64,000 nucleotides of DNA from Oscheius sp. JU75 (Eukaryota; Nematoda; Chromadorea; Rhabditida; Rhabditidae). Numbering within the stretch: position 1 is the first letter of the stretch; each line of letters opens with the position of its first letter. The notes beneath the pieces are model-generated. The model was not told where the DNA came from. It made no database searches and was given only the letters and a program-made list of their open reading frames with translations. Location of the stretch: assembly GCA_037178855.1 (NCBI GenBank), contig JASJZC010000002.1:7638501-7702500 (forward strand), written 5' to 3'. A program made the translations under genes and the position numbers. Below are positions 56,831 to 64,000 of this stretch, piece by piece.

Positions 56831-57780
56831 TTACCTAAAAATCATTGGTACTGAAAGCTGACAGAAGGAAAAAGGAGGAAAACGAGGAAATGCGTAGGAA
56901 ACGGCGCTGTGTAATAGAGATTACCAGCTGGTTGGAATCGTAGTCCAGCGAGGCCGGCGTCTACAGAAAAATTTTGAGGAACCACGTATTTTTGGGGAGT
57001 TGTTGAGAGATTTCAAAATGGGAATTCTGGATTTCATGGAGGTCTGACACTGAGCGGTAAGTTTCTTTCTTCTAAGGAAACTTTCTTCTTGAAAGAGGGA
57101 CAGCGAGGCAGAGAGACAGAGAGGTAGAGAGGCAGAGAGACTGAGAGACTGAGCTTGACAGACTTTGACAGCAAGTTCTGTGCGGAAGAACCTGTCAATT
57201 CAGGTCATATCCAATCTATGCTTGTTGGTAGCTCACCAGGCCTTGTGTGACCGCTTAATTAGACAGGTTTCTCCTCTAACTCTCAGGTTTCCCGGCGTAT
57301 TTCAAACCGCCGTCTCGAGACCCAAAAAGCGCGTGATGATTTACGCGGCGTGTTACGCCCATGCAAAAGGTGTCGCCAATTTTTCTCGCGCCAATTTCCT
57401 ATTTCGAGGGCAGGAGTTCAAAATAAGTTCTCTAACCTCTTTTTAGATTAATGTAGGGTATACGGTATTCTGTGCCAAAATCGGTTTAAACCACGATTTC
57501 TGTAGGATACTGTACTTAAGAAAAACGAGCGGCATTTGCGCCCGGTTTGAAAAAGTAGCGACACGCATAACACGCCGTGTACAAACTACCGAAAATTTCT
57601 GCTAATCTTCTCCACCTGTACCTTTCTTTTAGCCAGTTATTTTTTGTTTTTCCTTGGTTTCTCGATCTTCTCCACATGTTCTTTAACACAGTTGTACCTG
57701 CATCTAAGAAAAATGTCAACAAAATCAAATTTACTGTTTCTTTCCTTTTTTCCTCCCAAAATTTCTATTCCAGGCCCAGA
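56831..57780. other. Divergent intergenic region zinc-finger gene/RAD17
   Basis: No exon is supported. It holds a GACAGAGA tract at 57095-57155, an inverted repeat at 57346-57581, and presumably both promoters. A T-rich acceptor (ttctattccag) lies 7 nt before the RAD17 start. Confidence 0.5.
57346..57581. repeat. Inverted-repeat element
   Basis: cggcgtgttacgcccatgca at 57346 and the reverse complement of 57550-57581 (cggcgtgttatgcgtgtcgc, then tactttttc) share cggcgtgtta-gc and tgtcgc with a short gap. Probably a small MITE. Confidence 0.45.
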
Positions 57781-60700
57781 ATGCCCTCTGAAATGATTAC
57801 GCGAAAGAGGAAGAGGCCTCTACTGTCCCAGGTAGTGGCAGAGGATAGCGACGAGGAGGAAAACAAACTGATCTTCAAGAGCCAGGAGCCTGTCACTGCC
57901 TCGCCCGATTCAATAATACTGGAGGAGCAGGAAGAAGGCTAGATTTTCGTGTCTAATTGCGATGAAAATCTGTTTTTCAGGATCCAGTAGAGGATCCATG
58001 CTGGCGGACCGTTTCGTCCCCAGAAGCGCGTCGGAACTGGCCCTGCATTCGGCCAAATTGAAAGAAGTTAGCTCTTTTCCCGCTTCTTTTCCAAGCAATT
58101 TTCCAGCTCCGACTCCTTCTCGAGAAGTGTAAAAATGGCCGAGACATTCTGTTCATCAGTGGGCCGCCAGGCTGCGGCAAATCGACGGCGATTCGGGTCA
58201 TCTGCGAGAGCCTGAGGCTCCGGGTCAAGGAGTGGGAGGAAGAGGAAACTATCGACGAGGATTCGGTGAAGAAACCGCAATTACAGGTATCTTAACTTGC
58301 TGTATGCCTAGAAATCATGTTTTTAGAGAGAAGAAGACCATTTTCTTAAGTTTTTACGCGGCGGCTTGGCCAGTTTTTCCGGCACGGCGACCGTGAAACT
58401 TGTCAGATTTCTTCCTACGGCTGCCTACAGGTATTGCATGTTTTTTCACCCCTAAAACCCCTATATTTTCCAGCCGAATGCCGGAATTTCGCGACCGACT
58501 CCGATCAGCCATCCGAAACTCCCGCCAATCGATCATCTTCTGTCTCAGCGACGTCAAATCCTGCTACTCTGTCAGCCCGCACAAAATCTTCACCGCACAG
58601 TTCATTCGGGACGAGGTAATCGAGGCGATGAGTCTGAATCCCGTGGCTGCCAGCATTGCCACGAAAGCTCTGAAACGCGCCCGGGATCTGCACACCACGA
58701 ATAGAAAGGTTGGTATTTCTGTACTGCCTGTAAAAAGATTTTCTTAGATTTCAGACTCGATCCTCACAAAAATCAGCAATCTGTGCGAGGGAGACCTCCG
58801 CCTGGGCTTCAATATGCTCCAGTTTTCGATGGACACAGACGGGAAGGTGAAGGAAATAGCCGACTGTCTCGAGGCGACTCTCCAAGATGATGTAAGTTGG
58901 TGTTTTTCTACAAATCCGGTAGTTATGGCTTGCTGAAACGAAGCAGAGTCGATAGGGCTGTCTAGTTGTGGTGGCAGTGGCTTTAGAAACTTTCGTTTCT
59001 ATCAGGCGATCACTTTAAGCTCCTTATCCTGTGTGTCTGTCAACGATAAAAAGGGTAGAGAATGTTATGTAATACTCATGTTGCCACAGTTGTAGCTGTG
59101 TAAATATGGTTATATAATTTTCAGATGTTTCACATGATTGCCCGGATATTGTACGCGCACAGAGGCCCCGAGCTGATTCCTCGTCCCCGATGGTTGCCAG
59201 CACATCTTCATCGTCCTCCCACCGAACACGACATCAACGACGTGCTCTCAATGAGCTCACTCCCTTCTACTGATGTATATTTGTGTTTTTCACTTAAATT
59301 TCCCGCTTTATAGACGGCCCTCTACCTCCACGACCACTTGCTGACATTCTCGCCATCTCTCCAGTCCACAGCCGACATCCTCGAGGCGCTCTCCTTTGCC
59401 GACTCGATGACAATGCGCTGGGATGTCAGGCAGAAACTGCAGGAGCGTAGCGGCAAGGCGGACGAGTACCTTTCACAGGTGAGCTGGTGTTTGCTTCTCT
59501 TGTCAGCTCAGGTTCCAGCCCAGGACCGGTTATTAGGTCAGGCTAAAGGGGTTAAATTGGTGATTTTGAACAAATCAACTGAGGTATCAACCTTCTGACA
59601 ATGTTTTCTAGTGTCTCACGACAAGGAAAAATCTTTTGTCGAGCGCGGGAATCAAACCCACACCTTTCGATTTATAATCGGAGCGCTAACCGACTGAGCC
59701 ACTGCAAAAAATCGCGCGCATTGTTCAGAAAATACAAGAACTTGGGACAGAGGCAAACGTAATGAAATAAGATAATGTAAGGGAGCCTGAAACCACTAGC
59801 TGAGTGTCTAAACTGGCGGTAGTTGAAAAAAGTTTTTTTTTTTTTGCATAGCACAGTTGGTTAGTACTCCGACAGAGAAAAGCACGTCGGATGCGATCCT
59901 CGCTAGTCGTGAATCTTTTTGAAGGCTTTTGGAAATCTCGGAAAACTTCCTGAAGCATTTTCCTTTATTATCGAAGGCTAGAACATCAGTCGGGTTTGAT
60001 TTCCGCGATTGCTCTTTGACTTCTTCTGGAGTCCTTGGAAACGTTCTGTAAAGTTTTTTTTAGCTAGATTAGTGTGGTCGTAAACATAAGATTACCCATT
60101 CCGCAAGTTTTCAACTTTTGTATACCCCTTTTAACTATGGCGGGCTAAACTATGGCAAACTACTGGGCTTACGGTAGTCTGTTCCCAAATCTCTTCCTAG
60201 AAGCCACAAATGCCGATTTTCAGATCGCTGCCCGGGCCTGCTACTTCAATCTCTCTAAAACTTCAAATAATAGTAAGCCTTTCTATTAACCTTATACTTA
60301 AAAACGTTTTCCAGAAAAAGAGAATCAAAAGTTTCACGGCATAACTCGCCCGAAATGGAAGAATCTCGAACTCGAGATTCGGAGTCTGACGGAAGATCTT
60401 CAATTGGACTCCAGCCTCTCCCGGACCGGAACTACAGCCAAAATATTGTCAGTTTAACCAATTTTTCGCTGTTAACATGTCGAGATTCCAGAGACTTGGC
60501 AATGTACGCGCGGATCCCAACGAGTTCGGCGGATGAGGTCGATGTGCTGAGCTACCTAACGAGACCATACAGCTTTCCATGGACGACAGGACGAGTAGCC
60601 TGGCGGTGTAGGCAGCACCAGAGGCGACAGAATGGAACAATTACGCGGTAGGTTCCGTTATGAGTATCTCAAAAATTTGTCGAGTTTGCGACAGGGTAGT

Positions 60701-61389
60701 TTGTATGTCAGCACATACCATGCGTTGGAAAGATGGGCTCTGCGGTGATCTCGCAAGATAGACTTCTTAGGAGATAAACGGGTATAGAGGGACAGAGTGA
60801 TAGCTAGGCAGCGTGTTCTGTACCACAGTATCTGCCATTCTTGTCGACAAATGTTGGTAGTTCACCTAAATTCTCAGATCGCTAGATTAAACCAGTTTCC
60901 AGTCCGAAACACCAATAAAAAAATGTATAAGTTGACAGTTGGAACGGGGAACTGAGCGAAGGTTGGAACAAGTTGACATTGGCAATGTACTGTCATATTC
61001 TATGGGCCTAATTAATGAAATTGACTGATAGCAGGGGTCTAATACGTGCCATTAATTTTCAACCAATCTAGGCGTATGAATACTCTTTTTGAATTGTTTT
61101 TCGATCAAAATACCCATTTGATTTCCAATTAAAACATACCTGATTCATTGAGACTTTACTTCCTTGTGAGTACACCACGGGATTCGACTTTTGAGCAACA
61201 TTTTGATGGGAAAAGGAAAAAGATTTTCACATTTTTCAACATAATCTCTCCAATTTCAGCAAGCCACCGCCGCCGATGGCGACCAGTTTGACGAAGACAG
61301 AAGAGGAGGAGCAGGAGAGGATAATAATCGAGAACTCGGACGAGGATATGAAGTCCGACGACAGCTTCGACGACGATCCCTTCAACTGA
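57781..61389 (+). CDS. RAD17: RAD17, checkpoint clamp loader
   Basis: RAD17 with RFC2-5 loads the 9-1-1 clamp at damaged DNA to activate ATR signalling. Exon 1 (57781-57937) encodes MPSEMITRKRKRPLLSQVVA and an acidic tail. The next intron (57938-57980) has a GC donor; unspliced, the frame stops at once. Then LADRFVPRSASELALHSAKL, KNGRDILFISGPPGCGKSTA with Walker A GPPGCGKS, SIIFCLSDVK as the Walker B/strand region, ISNLCEGDLRLGFNMLQFSM as sensor-2 and box VIII region, and ARILYAHRGPELIPRPRWLP. After these come YLHDHLLTFSPSLQSTADIL with EALSFADSMTMRWDV, and LAMYARIPTSSADEVDVLSY. The end is ERIIIENSDEDMKSDDSFDD, matching the conserved iVIE..SD RAD17 tail. Order of motifs fits RAD17 and not RFC1 or RFC2-5. 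Introns at 59.5-60.2 kb hold two tRNA-like relics. Confidence 0.9.
59637..59706 (-). repeat. tRNA-like relic in a RAD17 intron
   Basis: Read on the minus strand, gcagtggctcagtcggttag plus cgctccgat, then gtgggtttgattcccgc and gctcgacaa. It is very similar to 39001-39070 over the whole length, including the non-pairing ends. Confidence 0.7.
59845..59912 (+). repeat. tRNA-like relic in a RAD17 intron
   Basis: gcatagcacagttggttagt plus actccga (A box) and cggatgcgatcctcg (weak B box) follow a T13 run. It is a diverged copy of the same tRNA-like family. Confidence 0.5.
60654..61258. other. RAD17 last intron
   Basis: About 600 bp between the LAMYARIPTSS exon and the last exon. No gene, tRNA-like or transposon sequence is recognised. 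Confidence 0.5.
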
Positions 61390-61860
61390 TCTCTCATCCT
61401 TTCCCCCCCTGTAAGTGCCCATCTTTGTATATTTTTACTCTATCCCCTCCCTCCCCCCCGATTAGTTAGTGTCCTTTTTCCCAATACCGGTTCCCCCAAA
61501 ATTTGCCGATCTCAAATAAAGTTTATAGATTTTGCATCGTTTTTGGTCCATTTCCTGGTGGCCCAGGTTCTCCGTCTTTTTGTCATTTTATTTTTCTTCA
61601 ACATGCCCTCCCCTCCTTGTCTGTTTCATTTTGCTTGTTGGTTTTGATCCTGAAAAAAATGTTGTAGAGGTCAGCATTGTTCTTGAAATTTGTAGGAGCC
61701 TTGGGTAAATTGGATACGAACAAAATGAGGAGAAACGGGCAAAGTAGCCGAATTCTCGATACGGTCAAGACATTTCATGAAGCTCTTGACAGAATTTGAA
61801 GGATTATGGAAGAGATACTACCAAAACTGCCTTTTTGGGGACCAATACAGCTGGAAACTA

Positions 61861-63146
61861 CAGGGTGCCCCAAAATTACGGTAACCGCGCGGAACGCGCC
61901 GATATGCGGCTTTTTGTAAAGGGGCTATTTTATTCTTTGTTTTTATTGTGTTCCTCCTTTTATTTACCATGTTTTCTGTTGTTTCAAACCGAATATGCTA
62001 TCATTTTCAGAATGGTCAAAGCTTCCATCCACCGCCAAACAATTCTTGCCCTTCACCAACAAGGCGTTCAGACGATCAACATCTCTCGTCGTCTTAAGGT
62101 GTCCAAGAAGCTCGTGTCTACTACCATTTCGCGATTCAAGGAGCTGGGAAGTGAAAAAGACCGTCCAGGACGAGGAAGACCCATTTGTGTGACCACCAAG
62201 GCCAACATTAAGAAGGTACGCGATCGTATTCATCGGAACCCAGCGCGTTCTATCCGTAAAATGGGGCAAGGACTTAGCCATTTCCAAAGGCTCTATGGCT
62301 AGAATAATGAAGAAACACCTCAAAATGAAGGGATACAACCAAGGAAAACGTCAGGTCTTGTCCGAAGCCAGTAAGACGAAGAGAAAGGAGCGCTCGAAGA
62401 GACTGCTGCTTCGTTTCAAAGGTGGAGGCCACAAGTCGATTCTCTTCACGGATGAAAAGATATTCACCGTCGAACAGTCGCTGAATAAGCAAAACGATCG
62501 GGTTTATGCTACTTCACAGCCAAATGTAGCGGTCCGACGTACTGCATATCCAAAAAGTGTCATGATCTTCGGTGGCATAACTTCTGATGGAAAGACACCA
62601 CTTATCTTCGTTCCCCAAGGAATCATGTTCAATGGAAACAACTATCTCGACATGTTGAAGACCGAAATCGTGCCATGGGCCAAGAAGCACTTCAAAAAAC
62701 GTCCCTGGTGCTTTCAACAGGATGGTGCACCGGCTCACAAGCATAATATCATGCAAACTTGGTGCAAGCAGAACTTTCCCGACTTCATTGACTTTAACCA
62801 GTGGCCTCCTTCATCTCCAGACATCAATCCAATGAACTACTCGGTTTGGAGTATTCTCGAATTAAAGGCTTGCTCAAAACCCCCATCGTGATGTCGAATC
62901 GTTGAAAAAACCGCTGGAAAAAGCTTGGGACGAGCTCAATGAGGACTACTTGCGCGCCACCGTCGACTCCTTCCCGAAACGTCTCCGAGCCTGTGTCGCT
63001 GCTGATGGAGATACTTTCGAATCTTAAGATGTTATTTTGTTTAGTTTTTTATGGAGAATAAAACCTATATGGTCTGGTTTCCAGTTTTGCAATTTTGACG
63101 GTTTGGCGCAGCTTTTTACTGGTTACCGTAATTTTGGGGCACCCTG
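61861..63146. mobile_element. Complete mariner-type (Tc1/mariner superfamily) element
   Basis: Both ends carry identical 26-bp inverted repeats beginning cagggtgccccaaaattacg, flanked by TA on each side (61859-61860 and 63147-63148), the target-site duplication of this superfamily. Total length is 1286 bp. Identical terminal repeats point to fairly recent insertion, yet the transposase is broken (see the gene). The insertion lies about 470 bp after RAD17. Confidence 0.95.
62012..63027 (+). pseudogene. Inactivated mariner-type transposase
   Basis: The transposase binds the inverted repeats and cuts with a DDD/E triad. The N-terminal helix-turn-helix part is read from MVKASIHRQTILALHQQGVQ to the GRGRP-like RPGRGRPICVT. 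A one-base change in the run atggggcaagg near 62263-62270 shifts the frame; the second part starts AISKGSMARIMKKHLKMKGY. Catalytic motifs are SILFTDEKIFTVE (first Asp) and FQQDGAPAHKH (second Asp). The third position, 37 residues on, reads SPDINPMNYSVW with Asn where family members usually have Asp or Glu. A second frameshift in the accccc run near 62877-62882 precedes the C-terminal RDVESLKKPLEKAWDELN. Two frameshifts plus the substitution should abolish activity. The DD37 spacing suggests the maT/mariner side of the superfamily. Confidence 0.9.
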
Positions 63147-63221
63147 TAGTGTGGTCAACTGCTCTGAACAATAAGTTCTTTGAAGGTGTTTACCAGGCTT
63201 CCATGGGAAAGCTGAAACGTC

Positions 63222-63291
63222 TGCCATCCATGGGATTCAAGCTTTGGATCCGTAGTCGGAGCGCTAACCACTTGAGCTACACACTGCCAAG
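63222..63291 (-). repeat. tRNA-like relic between two transposons
   Basis: On the minus strand ggcagtgtgtagctcaagtg plus gttagcgctccgac matches the A-box half of the family at 39001 and 59637; the 3' half (agcttgaatccc) is diverged. Confidence 0.5.
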
Positions 63292-63494
63292 AAAGTATAG
63301 ACGGTTTACGCGCGGTCGACGATTTTGACGTTTTCGAAACAGTATTGGTGGTTTTTTTGTAATGCTTTACTGTTCATTTATGTCTTGCTTTCTGTTTCCA
63401 GAGTTAACGAGTTTAGTTGCCACGTGGCTCTCAAGTTTGGCATGGATATTAAAAGAAAAAACGCTCAGGAAGACTTCAAAAGTTGTCAGCAAGA

Positions 63495-64000
63495 CATAAA
63501 CGCCGTGTTGCTGCTCACTTTTCGAACACGACGTCTTCTCTTCGAAAGGCTCTAGCTGAATTGGAACTCGATTTATCTCACGAAACAATCAGGTCTGCTA
63601 TCAAGAAAACGAAAATAATCGTGCACAAACGGAAAAAGGTTGCCCCTGCCTTGTAACAACGTCATAAGGTTGCCAGACTGAAGTTCTGCAGGCATAATTT
63701 CCAACGCAACTGGGACGAAGTACGCTTCTTGAGTTTTACAAAGTTTTCGTGATCTAGGTTATCTTCAGTGACGAAAAAAAGTTCAATTGTGATGGCCCTG
63801 CTAACTTCGTATTCTACTGCCATGATATTCGAAAAGACGAACAGTACCATACAACGAGGATTTTTCGAAGTGGCAGTGTGATGTGCTACGCTGCAGTGTC
63901 AATTAATGAGACAGTCGACATTGTCTTCACAAGCTCCCATATGAATGCTCAAGATTACATTCATATTCTTGACGGATCGCTAAATCCATTTGTCCAAACT
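63495..64000 (+). pseudogene. Broken Tc3-like transposase, cut by the window end
   Basis: The frame reads SSLRKALAELELDLSHETIR, then HKRKKVAPAL, a stop (TAA), QRHKVARLKFCRHNFQRNWD and, after a 38-nt gtacgc...tgatctag segment that behaves as an intron, VIFSDEKKFNCDGPANFVFY, CHDIRKDEQYHTTRIF, SGSVMCYAAVS and SSHMNAQDYIHIL. The WD(x)VIFSDEKKFN.DGP...HD.RK pattern is typical of Tc3-like transposases of nematodes. The internal stop and lack of a clear N-terminus mark it as a relic; the second and third catalytic residues lie beyond the window. Confidence 0.8.

Overview
The window is nuclear DNA of a small, compact animal genome, most likely a nematode. The evidence is: multi-exon genes with many 36-60 nt introns ending in TTTCAG or TTTTAG; an acceptor-like YAG 0-20 nt upstream of nearly every start codon, as expected for spliced-leader trans-splicing; tight same-strand gene clusters that look like operons; and Tc1/mariner and Tc3-like transposons. 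Other trans-splicing animals such as rotifers or flatworms cannot be excluded. All gene calls come from reading the translated frames against remembered families; exon borders were hand-spliced at GT-AG (twice GC-AG) sites and nothing was searched.

Layout. 0-6 kb, minus strand: TIM22, a small unrecognised gene, LMBRD2. 7-18.7 kb, minus strand: PAIP1 (with a tRNA-Val gene antisense in an intron), then TTC19, ISCA2, LIN-7 and MRPL27, the last four separated by only 155-314 bp and probably transcribed MRPL27 to TTC19 as one operon. 19.9 kb, plus: ELOF1. 21-27.8 kb, minus: the glycogen debranching enzyme AGL. 29.6-31.7 kb, plus: EIF3G and ARL2, a probable two-gene operon. 33.2-36.1 kb, plus: a long uncharacterised protein. 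37.8-42.5 kb, plus: an ACAP-type ArfGAP. 43.5-44.1 kb: a CCT1 (TCP-1 alpha) relic. 44.2-44.5 kb, minus: a short secreted-peptide precursor. 45.0-45.8 kb, plus: a SLIRP-like RNA-binding protein. 45.9-52.3 kb, minus: DONSON, NDUFAF1 and a small unknown gene, a second probable operon. 53-56.8 kb, minus: a C2H2 zinc-finger gene. 57.8-61.4 kb, plus: RAD17. 61.9-63.1 kb: a complete but inactivated mariner-type element. 63.5 kb to the end: a broken Tc3-like transposase.

How genes relate. Several clustered genes serve the mitochondrion: MRPL27 (ribosome), ISCA2 (Fe-S assembly), TTC19 (complex III), NDUFAF1 (complex I assembly), TIM22 (import) and SLIRP (mRNA stability). DONSON and RAD17 serve replication and checkpoint control. 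EIF3G and PAIP1 serve translation initiation.

Non-coding structure is rich: about nine degenerate tRNA-like sequences, nearly all in introns; five inverted-repeat or MITE-like elements; two short perfect hairpins; and many GACAGA/CTGTCT tracts inside introns.
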